Below, in pieces: positions 8,409-13,983 of a DNA stretch of 17,730 nt. The position numbers and the translations under genes were made by a program. This stretch comes from Candidatus Bathyarchaeota archaeon. Lineage in GTDB: Archaea; Asgardarchaeota; Lokiarchaeia; Sigyniarchaeales; Sigyniarchaeaceae. Below the pieces are notes generated by a model that did not search any database, was not told the origin of the DNA, and worked only from the letters and a program-made list of their open reading frames with translations. The stretch lies in contig WJJB01000415.1 in the NCBI GenBank assembly GCA_014729935.1, positions 1-17,730 of the forward strand, read 5' to 3'. Position 1 is the first letter of the stretch; each line of letters starts with the position of its first letter.

Positions 8409-8915
8409 TTATTCGAGCAAATTGGGCACTGACTGGATGAACATGGAACTATCTTCCAAGGACACGTCGATACCTGGTATTGCAGAAACCATGGACCAGT
8501 ACTCAACGGTAACGTTGTACTCTCCAGGAGCCACATTTTGAATGAGATGTTGCATGCTTAGGGATCTTGAGCCAAAATCGGAATCCAATTCCGTGGAACC
8601 AATACTGTAACTATCATTAAACCGTAAATGAAGAACCAATGATTCTGATGCTCCCGTCAAGCTGGCAAAGGTATTGAACTGGACGAGAAGCGAGATGTTG
8701 CTAGATCCGGTGACATTGAATTCCAATGTTAGGTTTTCCAAGATTCCATTATTGAACCCATTGTCCAAGTGAAAATCGATGGAGTCATCATGGACGTACC
8801 AGTACTGGGGCGTGAAATCGTTTTCGTTCATGAATCCAAGCATTCCAAGAAAAAAACCCGTGGCTCCAAGCAGGAGTGCAATACTTGCAAGGATTATCAT
8901 TGCTTTCTCTCGCAT
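8409..8915 (-). CDS. Small exported or membrane-anchored protein of unknown function
   Basis: The protein starts MREKAMIILASIALLLGATGF, a short basic N-terminus and long hydrophobic helix that serves as signal or anchor. The rest is Asn/Ser-rich beta-type sequence (about 169 residues in all) with several N-X-S/T sequons (NLT, NVT, NIS, NDS), as in glycosylated archaeal surface proteins. No catalytic motif is seen. The open frame reaches a GTG at 8954, but the TATA box at 8961-8969 predicts transcription starting near 8939. AGGTG lies six bases before the ATG at 8915, so that ATG is chosen; two more ATG codons just precede it. It is a single gene between trmO and the SDR relic. The family is not recognised. 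Confidence 0.72.
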   Translation of the reverse strand: MREKAMIILASIALLLGATGFFLGMLGFMNENDFTPQYWYVHDDSIDFHLDNGFNNGILENLTLEFNVTGSSNISLLVQFNTFASLTGASESLVLHLRFNDSYSIGSTELDSDFGSRSLSMQHLIQNVAPGEYNVTVEYWSMVSAIPGIDVSLEDSSMFIQSVPNLLE

Positions 8916-8960
8916 CATCATCACCTGTATTGACGCGCATTGATGTTCCCACACCTGCCT

Positions 8961-8969
8961 TAAATATTT
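8961..8969 (-). promoter_or_regulatory. TATA box of the small exported protein gene
   Basis: The minus strand reads CAAATATTTAAGG, a good archaeal TATA element. Its centre is about 50 bases before the ATG at 8915, which leaves a leader of roughly 24 bases holding the AGGTG ribosome site. Confidence 0.55.
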
Positions 8970-8989
8970 GTCCGTCTTGCGAGAGAAAA

Positions 8990-9021
8990 CCCGCCCCTTT
9001 AGTTTAGGGTGGGTAGTTCAA
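8990..9021 (+). other. Hairpin resembling the right end / omega RNA 3' end of a TnpB (IS200/IS605-type) element
   Basis: On the plus strand CCCGCCC (8990-8996) pairs with GGGTGGG (9007-9013), one pair being G-U, around a CTTTAG-containing loop. It is followed by TAGTTCAA. This resembles the terminal hairpin and GTTCAA-type end of TnpB guide RNAs as I remember them from IS200/IS605 elements. No tnpB lies next to it. Read on the minus strand the same bases give a mismatched GC hairpin followed by TTTTCTCTC, which could instead be a backup terminator for trmO. Both readings are open. Confidence 0.35.
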
Positions 9022-9117
9022 CCATTGGGTTCGATCCACCTGCACCCTTCCTTTCCAATCACGGAGGTGATGCACCGGAGCGAGCATCTTGATACTAGAA
9101 AGGTCGTTCGTGAGGGT

Positions 9118-9127
9118 AAAAAAGAAA
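9118..9127 (-). terminator. T-tract terminator after trmO
   Basis: The minus strand reads TTTCTTTTTT about 16 bases past the trmO stop codon, a typical archaeal termination tract. Confidence 0.55.
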
Positions 9128-9142
9128 TATGGAGGAATTCAT

Positions 9143-9673
9143 TCAACCCGTTCCCGAACCATTCAAGGTTTTCACCTGTCGTGCCCACCATTCCATGGCT
9201 TCCTCGTTGCTTCCAGGCCAATGCTTCAAGTATGTGGGGTATTCTGCCGACATCACCCTGTCTGACATTGGCACGTAGGGCTTCAAGTCAATCACTGGCG
9301 TTCCATCGAATGCATCCATGTAAGCCACCCGGACGATACCACTAGCCTTGTCAACATGCAATAGCTTGGTGGGTGATATTAGCACCGGATTCGGCCTGAA
9401 TTCAGACCGGGTCGCGAACACGCCCATCTCCGGGGCATCCTCCCCGTAAAAGAAGGGGAGCTCCTTTGATACCAAGGTTTCCCGCGCTTCTGGAGTGTCA
9501 TTCTCGCTGGCCCAGAATAACACGATGGCATGGGTGTATTGGTCTAGTTCCTTCAATCCATTCCTGTATTCCTCGTCTATCTCGATGGAAAATTCCATCT
9601 TCTCCTCGTTGGCTCTCACGACGCCGATTGGTTTCAAGATCAAGTCCGAGCTTGGTTTTACAGTTCGTTTCAT
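9143..9673 (-). CDS. trmO: TrmO-like tRNA N6-methyltransferase (TsaA/UPF0066 family)
   Basis: The sequence carries the TsaA/TrmO family marks: LKPIGVVRA at the start, IEIDEEYRNGLKELDQYTHAIVLFW, PEMGVFATRSEFRPNPV and DAFDGTPVIDLKPY. TrmO uses SAM to methylate N6 of the t6A nucleotide at position 37 of ANN-decoding tRNAs (known for the bacterial enzyme). Archaeal members are often annotated the same way, but their substrate is less sure. The length, about 177 residues, corresponds to the beta-barrel domain without the C-terminal extension of some bacterial forms. ATG 9673 is chosen because AGGTGA sits seven bases upstream. An ATG at 9730 would add 19 residues and lies nearer the TATA box, so it remains possible. 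Confidence 0.87.
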   Translation of the reverse strand: MKRTVKPSSDLILKPIGVVRANEEKMEFSIEIDEEYRNGLKELDQYTHAIVLFWASENDTPEARETLVSKELPFFYGEDAPEMGVFATRSEFRPNPVLISPTKLLHVDKASGIVRVAYMDAFDGTPVIDLKPYVPMSDRVMSAEYPTYLKHWPGSNEEAMEWWARQVKTLNGSGTG

Positions 9674-9770
9674 GTTGGCTTCACCTAGATAGGCTCCCTG
9701 GAAGATCGCATTCAAGTTATCGCGCGTCATCGTCGGGAAGCACGATCCAAGTTGGTATCGTGATAATTAC

Positions 9771-9778
9771 TATTTAAG
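9771..9778 (-). promoter_or_regulatory. TATA box of trmO
   Basis: The minus strand reads GCTTAAATAG, close to the archaeal consensus. Predicted transcription starts near 9749. That gives a leader of about 76 bases to ATG 9673 or about 19 bases to ATG 9730. Confidence 0.55.
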
Positions 9779-9788
9779 CAATGGGAGT

Positions 9789-9851
9789 TTGTTCATTATT
9801 TTTAGGACTCTTGGTATATCTATATTAATATTTCCCTCAATTGTTCATTAT
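9789..9851 (+). repeat. Two copies of an 11-bp direct repeat upstream of the GyrI-like/winged-helix pair
   Basis: TTGTTCATTAT occurs at 9789-9799 and again at 9841-9851. The copies are 52 bases apart, close to five turns of the DNA helix, so they face the same side. They flank an AT-rich TATA-like stretch (9819-9830). This is a candidate operator for the winged-helix regulator encoded downstream, and may also affect trmO. The rest of the 9731-9901 gap holds only promoter-like AT-rich sequence. Confidence 0.45.
9819..9830 (+). promoter_or_regulatory. Candidate TATA element for the GyrI-like/winged-helix operon
   Basis: TCTATATTAATA lies between the two 11-bp repeats. Transcription from it would start near 9850, inside the second repeat, leaving a leader of about 50 bases. 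GGATTTATGCC at 9870-9880 is an alternative that would give an almost leaderless mRNA. Confidence 0.35.
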
Positions 9852-9901
9852 AGATGGGAATCTTGAAAAGGGATTTATGCCTTTTATAGAGAGGTGCAAG
9901 G

Positions 9902-10444
9902 ATGACCCTCACCGTTGATGGCGTGAAGGTTATTGTAACCGATCCTGTGCAGTACCGGTTACTCGGATGTGTTTTCTACGGTGACCCGTTCCATTCAGCC
10001 AAGGAATGGAGTTATGATAATGAGATAGGACATTTATGGAACAGGTTCATGCGATTGGGGCACGAGCATGAGGATTATTTCGCCTCGGTGAACATGCAAC
10101 CGGGAATAGGATACGAGGTGCATATTGAACCTTCGGACTACGATGGAACCACTAACAAGGAATATTATGTATTCGTGGGATTGTCGGTAAGGGATGGCAT
10201 CGAGATTCCCTTGGAGATGTTTCTTAAGGTATTACCGAGCACCTGTTACGTTGAATTCTCCACTCCCGTGACTCGATATGACGTTGCTGAAAGTGTTTTC
10301 AAGGAGTTACTTAGTGATGGCAAGAAATACAGCCAATCATTCCCCTACATCATCCAGCGATATGATGAACGATACTTGGGGTTGGATAATCCAGATTCAA
10401 TGCTAGATTGGTTGATACCCGTTGAGGTGAGCAACCATGGCTGA
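9902..10444 (+). CDS. GyrI-like / AraC-type effector-binding domain protein
   Basis: The protein (180 residues) has the layout of stand-alone effector-binding domains: YRLLGCVFYGDPF, then EIGHLWNRFM, GYEVHIEP, EYYVFVGLSV, a second repeat (PLEMFLKVLPSTCYVEFSTPV) and an acidic end, SMLDWLIPV. Such GyrI-like/BmrR-C/Cass2-like modules bind cationic or aromatic small molecules in a cleft, usually fused to a DNA-binding domain. Here none is fused, but the next gene supplies a winged helix. ATG 9902 has GAGGTG five bases upstream. Its TGA overlaps the next ATG by 8 bases, so the two are translationally coupled. The ligand is unknown. The family call is by pattern and not certain. Confidence 0.7.
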   Translation: MTLTVDGVKVIVTDPVQYRLLGCVFYGDPFHSAKEWSYDNEIGHLWNRFMRLGHEHEDYFASVNMQPGIGYEVHIEPSDYDGTTNKEYYVFVGLSVRDGIEIPLEMFLKVLPSTCYVEFSTPVTRYDVAESVFKELLSDGKKYSQSFPYIIQRYDERYLGLDNPDSMLDWLIPVEVSNHG

Positions 10445-10838
10445 CTCTCCCACGAGTATCGATTACCTCTCTTGGGTACCATTACGGGAGGCACTGGAAC
10501 GGTTATTCGAGGAGATTCTCAATTCCATCAAAGCATTATCACACGAGAATAGACTTAAGATCATGATGTACCTGCTGGATGGCACCCAATCCTTCCATGG
10601 ATTAAAATTACTGGTTGGCTTGAAAAAAACTGCCTTGGCGAATCATATCAAGCAACTCCTGGATGCTCAACTCATTCAAAAGCCCGAATACGCCACCTAT
10701 GAAATTACCACGGATGGAAAGCGATTATTGGAAGCCTTGGTGGAAAGCCACGAGAAAGCAGCCATCGGAAGGAAACTCAGGGAGAAAGAAAAACGCCAGT
10801 TATCTGCCGGATTCATCCGGATATTTTTCAACAAGTGA
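10437..10838 (+). CDS. ArsR-like winged helix-turn-helix transcriptional regulator
   Basis: Residues about 25-100 form a winged helix: ILNSIKALSHENRLKIMMYLL is the ArsR-type first helices, KTALANHIKQLLDAQLI is the recognition helix region, and YEITTDGKRLLEAL is the wing and last helix. The C-terminus is charged (REKEKRQ). No metal-binding Cys motif is visible, so it is not a classic metal sensor; ligand sensing is more likely done by the coupled GyrI-like protein. GAGGTGA lies six bases before the ATG, inside the end of the upstream gene. The last 39 bases overlap the 3' end of the convergent MFS gene. The likely targets are its own operon and perhaps the transporter. Confidence 0.85.
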   Translation: MADSPTSIDYLSWVPLREALERLFEEILNSIKALSHENRLKIMMYLLDGTQSFHGLKLLVGLKKTALANHIKQLLDAQLIQKPEYATYEITTDGKRLLEALVESHEKAAIGRKLREKEKRQLSAGFIRIFFNK

Positions 10839-12128
10839 TGGTGGACCTTTTTGCCATGAAAGGTATGCTAAGAACATGGCACCAGAGGTCACCAATCCCG
10901 TGATGCTTGACAAGAGAAACGGGTTCGATGGATTCGAGGGTGAAATGAAGATGGACACGAACGTTGAAAGCAATGTTCCAATGCCAACAGCGGCTTCATA
11001 GAAGCCTGCTTTCAATCCTTTTCCCGATCTCGATGATTCCATCAAGGTAAGTAGGCCCGTGGAAAACGTATATCCTGAAAAGATGCCGTACACGGGGAAC
11101 GCAACGAGAAGAACTCCTGCCAAAGGAAAGAAATACACGATCATGGTTGCAACGCCCATCACCAAGGGGGATAAGATGACAAGCGGAAGCCGCAACCATT
11201 TTCCCATCTTCCCAGCATGGAAAAACGTCACGGTCCTGCCAAAGCCGAGTGAGAACACGAGCATGCCAGCCATGAACGATGGATCTGCTCCATCAAACAC
11301 GCCCAAGATCATGTTATCCACCGCGAAACCTGGAAAGACCGCGAAATAGATCTGATTCATGAAGGAAAAAATGAAGGGCATCGAAAACAGCATGACTCGC
11401 AAGAAAGGACGGGAAAACGTCACCGATTTCTTGGGCGGGTTCGTGCTTGCACCACTTTCATGCTGGTGGTTATCGAGGTGATTTTGGTTCACCGCATGCA
11501 CGAGCATCACTAGCTCGGGTTTCGATGGGAGGCACGCCATCACGATTACCGAAATGAGGATCGAAATTCCCGCTAGGAACCAGAAGGCGATTACGTGGTT
11601 GAATAAGGTATCGAACGTGCCGCCAATGAGGGGGCCCAGCATCAACCCGATGGACCATGACACCATGAACCGGCTCACCACTTGGGAATGGCAAGTACTT
11701 CCTTGGCATTCAGATATCTCGGAGCTGAGCGCGCCCAGGACGGGATAATAGAAGGCGAAACACGCGGCTGATGCAGCAAAAGCAAGGAACAAGTGAAATG
11801 GATGCCAGGCAGCCACGAGCACTAACACGTTCACCACGATGAAGATTGCCATGCCCATCAAGAGAGCGAATTTCCTCCCTATCTTGTCGGAAAGGTGTCC
11901 CAAGATGATGGGAGCAAACCAGTAAACCGCTCCCCATCCTGTCGCCACGATGGACAGCCAGAACGCACTTTCAACCGGGGAAAATCCCAAGGCGCTGGCC
12001 ATAATTGTCGTATACAAGGAAACCGCGAAGCTAAACAGCCCTATTTGCACGTCACCGAGAAAAGACAACATGTAAATTGTCCTGGTGATCTTGGTGGCTT
12101 GATCACCCGGACTACGAGAAGATATCAT
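10800..12128 (-). CDS. Major facilitator superfamily transporter
   Basis: This hydrophobic protein of about 442 residues has roughly 12 membrane helices. Motif A, GHLSDKIGRK, lies in the loop after helix 2, and helix 5 has a glycine-rich GLMLGPLIGG segment like motif C of efflux antiporters. A charged, His-rich cytoplasmic loop (NQNHLDNHQHESG) separates the two six-helix halves. The set suggests export of a drug or metabolite by proton antiport, but the substrate cannot be told. The start is GTG 12131 or ATG 12128. There is no ribosome site and the TATA box is about 25 bases upstream, so the mRNA is probably leaderless. The 3' end overlaps the winged-helix gene by 39 bases on the other strand. 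Confidence 0.9.
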   Translation of the reverse strand: MISSRSPGDQATKITRTIYMLSFLGDVQIGLFSFAVSLYTTIMASALGFSPVESAFWLSIVATGWGAVYWFAPIILGHLSDKIGRKFALLMGMAIFIVVNVLVLVAAWHPFHLFLAFAASAACFAFYYPVLGALSSEISECQGSTCHSQVVSRFMVSWSIGLMLGPLIGGTFDTLFNHVIAFWFLAGISILISVIVMACLPSKPELVMLVHAVNQNHLDNHQHESGASTNPPKKSVTFSRPFLRVMLFSMPFIFSFMNQIYFAVFPGFAVDNMILGVFDGADPSFMAGMLVFSLGFGRTVTFFHAGKMGKWLRLPLVILSPLVMGVATMIVYFFPLAGVLLVAFPVYGIFSGYTFSTGLLTLMESSRSGKGLKAGFYEAAVGIGTLLSTFVSIFISPSNPSNPFLLSSITGLVTSGAMFLAYLSWQKGPPSLVEKYPDESGR

Positions 12129-12146
12129 CACGAAAGGAGAATGGAT

Positions 12147-12157
12147 GGATATATATT
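12147..12157 (-). promoter_or_regulatory. TATA box of the MFS gene (leaderless arrangement)
   Basis: The minus strand reads AATATATATCC with its centre about 24 bases before ATG 12128, which places the start codon at or next to the transcription start. Confidence 0.5.
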
Positions 12158-12190
12158 GATATTATGCGTGGCGTGGAAGGGGAATGGTTC

Positions 12191-12574
12191 TCAAGTCTCG
12201 AATTTCTCGCGCACCAGCGCGATCAGTTCCTCCACGGATGCAACTTGATTCATTTCTTCCATGGTGATGAATGTTTCTGGCTTTTCATTTGCCAACTTGA
12301 ATGCAGATGGAAAATGTGCTTCAACACCGGGGTATTCTTCCTTGAACTCGTCCCGATGAAGGAATTTCACGTTACATTCAAGCTCACCAATGAATTCTTT
12401 CCAAGATTTCTTCATGCCAAGATTGCCGAAGGTGACCGCGCAGAGATTGCAATCATAGGTGCTAGGCTTGAATATTTTATGAAAGTAATCCTTGATCGCG
12501 TTAATGGGGCCACTATCAGCATTGTACACGAAGATTAGATTCAGTTTTCCCCCATCATCGTCCGATGTTGCCAT
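12191..12574 (-). CDS. Small conserved protein with a CxxC motif, function unknown
   Basis: The protein (127 residues) begins with an acidic stretch, then LNLIFVYNADSG, a beta-strand followed by a helix, and a CNLC pair at residues 42-45 in the segment STYDCNLCAVTFGNLGMKKSW. KFLHRDEFKEEYP and an acidic C-terminal helix follow. The composition suggests a soluble alpha/beta protein. The CxxC pair could be redox active or bind metal, but no thioredoxin-fold motif is otherwise clear. I recall similar hypothetical proteins in bacteria and archaea, sometimes loosely named GTPase, yet no P-loop is present here. ATG 12574 lies about 25 bases from a TATA-like CTTTATGAA element, so it looks leaderless. 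Confidence 0.7.
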   Translation of the reverse strand: MATSDDDGGKLNLIFVYNADSGPINAIKDYFHKIFKPSTYDCNLCAVTFGNLGMKKSWKEFIGELECNVKFLHRDEFKEEYPGVEAHFPSAFKLANEKPETFITMEEMNQVASVEELIALVREKFET

Positions 12575-12593
12575 GGTGCTGGTACACCATGAA

Positions 12594-12603
12594 CCTTTAT
12601 GAA
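12594..12603 (-). promoter_or_regulatory. TATA box of the small CxxC protein gene (leaderless arrangement)
   Basis: The minus strand reads TTCATAAAGG, centred about 25 bases before ATG 12574, and no Shine-Dalgarno sequence separates them. Confidence 0.45.
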
Positions 12604-12679
12604 TCCATGGATAATGGGCAGAAGGAATTTGATCCCCCTCGCATAAACCTTTAGGAAGGGAATGACATTAGTTAAATGG

Positions 12680-13528
12680 TTATCTTCTTGGTTTCTCCAA
12701 TTTTTTCATGATGCTGAGGGTTTCCTCGAAGATGGCAGCATCCTCCTTCGCAAAATCGATATCACCGAATCCAACGGCAAGTAAATCATTTTCCTTGATG
12801 TTCTTGAGCGCGAACGGGATGCCGTCACGGGGTCGGATCCTTCCAGCCGCCATGGGCTTGATGCCAAGGATTTGGATGTTGGTATTATTGATAACTTCTA
12901 TTAGTTGATCTGGCGTGGTATTTGACATGTATCCCTTCAAGTTTAATGGCTGGATGACAAGTGACACGTCGTAACCTTGATTCTCGATGATGGAAGGCAC
13001 CTCGTGGGAATGCGTCGAAAGCAGCGGGACCATGCCGAGATCCCTCACTCGTTCGAGCAATGGTTCAACCCCATCAATTATTTCCTCTTCTACGTTCAAC
13101 TGCTTGTCGGTGAAACTTCGATGTGGCCCGCACACAGACACGCCGTGCTCGGCGCACCATTCTATTTGCTTGATCTCGTCTTTTTCGAGTCCTTTAACGG
13201 TACCCCTCTTGCTGGGGGAGCAGATCCAGTGGAATTTCTCACCTGTTTCCTTCTCGGTGAGCTGGATGGCATCGTAGATGCGTTTCCTGGGTGAGGAAAC
13301 GCATGCATTCACGCCATGTTCCTGAGCTAGGTAGATCATGATTTCGGCTACCCGTTCCACCTTCTTGAATTTCTTGGCGTAATACATCCAGCTAAGGGGT
13401 GAGCGGTGGATGAGACCAGGATCTCTAATGCGGTGCAAGCCGAACACGTGTGAGATACCGATGAACTGGTTGGTACCGCAGACCATCTTTGATATCTCAA
13501 GCGATTCGAGTTTGATTTTCGGGATCAT
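12680..13528 (-). CDS. Aldo/keto reductase-like TIM-barrel protein, catalytic residues not evident
   Basis: The start (IKLESLEISKMVCGTNQFIG) and the end (ILGIKPMAAGRI, then IKENDLLAVGFGDIDFAKEDAAIFEETL) match the first strand and the cofactor-end helices of aldo/keto reductases. Between them lie alternating strands and helices of a TIM barrel. The usual Asp-Tyr-Lys-His tetrad and the D-x4-YG motif are not recognisable, and STHSHE near residue 171 is an unusual His cluster. It may be a divergent or non-reductase member of the fold. Length (282) is normal. ATG 13528 has no ribosome site; a TATA-like GTATAAAC at 13560-13569 gives a leader of about 11 bases. The 105-base gap to the CxxC gene (12575-12679) holds only promoter-like sequence. 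Confidence 0.62.
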   Translation of the reverse strand: MIPKIKLESLEISKMVCGTNQFIGISHVFGLHRIRDPGLIHRSPLSWMYYAKKFKKVERVAEIMIYLAQEHGVNACVSSPRKRIYDAIQLTEKETGEKFHWICSPSKRGTVKGLEKDEIKQIEWCAEHGVSVCGPHRSFTDKQLNVEEEIIDGVEPLLERVRDLGMVPLLSTHSHEVPSIIENQGYDVSLVIQPLNLKGYMSNTTPDQLIEVINNTNIQILGIKPMAAGRIRPRDGIPFALKNIKENDLLAVGFGDIDFAKEDAAIFEETLSIMKKLEKPRR

Positions 13529-13552
13529 CGGAGTTCTTATACAGCTTGGACT

Positions 13553-13560
13553 CTCGCGAG
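13553..13560. promoter_or_regulatory. Palindrome CTCGCGAG between TATA box and start of the AKR-like gene
   Basis: A perfect 8-bp palindrome lies just downstream of the TATA-like element (13560-13569) and about 25 bases before ATG 13528. Its position is right for a repressor site, but its short length makes chance possible. Confidence 0.25.
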
Positions 13561-13569
13561 TTTATACTT
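13560..13569 (-). promoter_or_regulatory. TATA box of the AKR-like gene
   Basis: The minus strand reads AAGTATAAAC, centred about 37 bases before ATG 13528. Confidence 0.4.
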
Positions 13570-13586
13570 TACCGTTATTCCAAACC

Positions 13587-13851
13587 TCACCGATATTGGA
13601 CATCGCGGTCCGAGCCGGTGCGGTTACTGCCGTTCCCCTGGGGAACGGCGACCGGGTGATAACGGGCACCCGACGCCGTGGCACGTAGCCGTGGCGATGA
13701 TGGCGCACCCCCAACGTTCCGCGCCGCGCTCAGGTCCGAATCGAGCACCAACCCGCACGTCGGATCGGCACACGTGAACGTTATTCCCTTCCTGCTCCGC
13801 TCTTTCCACCCCCGTGGCATCCTGATGGTGTCCAGATTCGGGGGGGTTCAT
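13587..13851 (-). pseudogene. Remnant of a TnpB (IS200/IS605-type) zinc-finger end, frameshifted
   Basis: One minus-strand frame reads GITFTCADPTCGLVLDSDLSAARNV, in two parts: C-x4-C, then DSDLSAARN. This is the second half of the TnpB zinc finger and the final RuvC (D...NAARN) motif. In the neighbouring frame just upstream lies PPESGHHQDATGVER, which looks like the first half (CPxCGHxD) with both Cys lost. The two halves are joined by a frameshift near 13800, and nothing before them belongs to TnpB. The stretch is visibly GC-rich against its surroundings, as expected of transferred DNA. The protein cannot be functional. Hairpins overlap its 3' part. The alternative is a live short protein from one frame, which is unlikely. 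Confidence 0.7.
13621..13672 (-). ncRNA. Candidate omega RNA (TnpB guide RNA) hairpins overlapping the TnpB remnant
   Basis: A perfect hairpin with 10-bp arms (GCCGTTCCCC and its complement, one-base loop) spans 13629-13649, and CGGT/ACCG at 13621-13624 and 13651-13654 extends it. A second stem, CGGGTG/CACCCG, lies at 13653-13672. TnpB guide RNAs overlap the 3' end of tnpB and end in such stems, which fits the position. Whether it is still transcribed is unknown, and it could simply be the element's folded DNA end. Confidence 0.45.
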
Positions 13852-13864
13852 CTAGCTGCTAGAT
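13850..13864. repeat. Perfect inverted repeat at the border of the TnpB remnant
   Basis: ATCTAGC and GCTAGAT are separated by a single base, where GC-rich relic sequence gives way to AT-rich promoter sequence. It could be a leftover element end or an operator for the DUF4139 genes 120 bases downstream. Confidence 0.35.
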
Positions 13865-13905
13865 CACCCTGCATTCCAAGAATAACTTCCACCACGGTCT
13901 TGGAT

Positions 13906-13918
13906 AATTTTATAATGC
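13906..13918 (+). promoter_or_regulatory. TATA box of the DUF4139 gene pair
   Basis: AATTTTATAATGC is a good archaeal TATA element. Transcription would start near 13937, leaving a leader of about 47 bases that holds GGAGG (13954-13958), a four-codon ORF and GGTGA before ATG 13984. Confidence 0.5.
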
Positions 13919-13962
13919 TTGGTTTAGGTATAGCAGGTATATCAAAGTAACACGGAGGCAAG

Positions 13963-13977
13963 ATGACGAAATGGTGA
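13963..13977 (+). other. Four-codon upstream ORF (MTKW-stop) in frame with the DUF4139 gene
   Basis: GGAGG lies four bases before an ATG that reads M-T-K-W and then TGA. This is in the same frame as the large gene that starts two codons later at ATG 13984. The stop overlaps the GGTGA ribosome site of the large gene. It may be a leader ORF for coupled translation, or a former start cut off by a stop mutation. Confidence 0.35.
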
Positions 13978-13983
13978 ACATTG

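Noticed and set aside
9014..9050. Possible tRNA, suggested by GGGTTCGATCC
   Set aside because: The bases flanking TTCGATC do not form a T-arm stem and no acceptor, D or anticodon arms could be assembled.
9070..9345. Plus-strand ORF of about 91 codons with an ideal GGAGGTGA site right before its ATG
   Set aside because: Most of it is antisense to trmO, its composition is that of a shadow frame, and it resembles no family. The ribosome site is probably chance.
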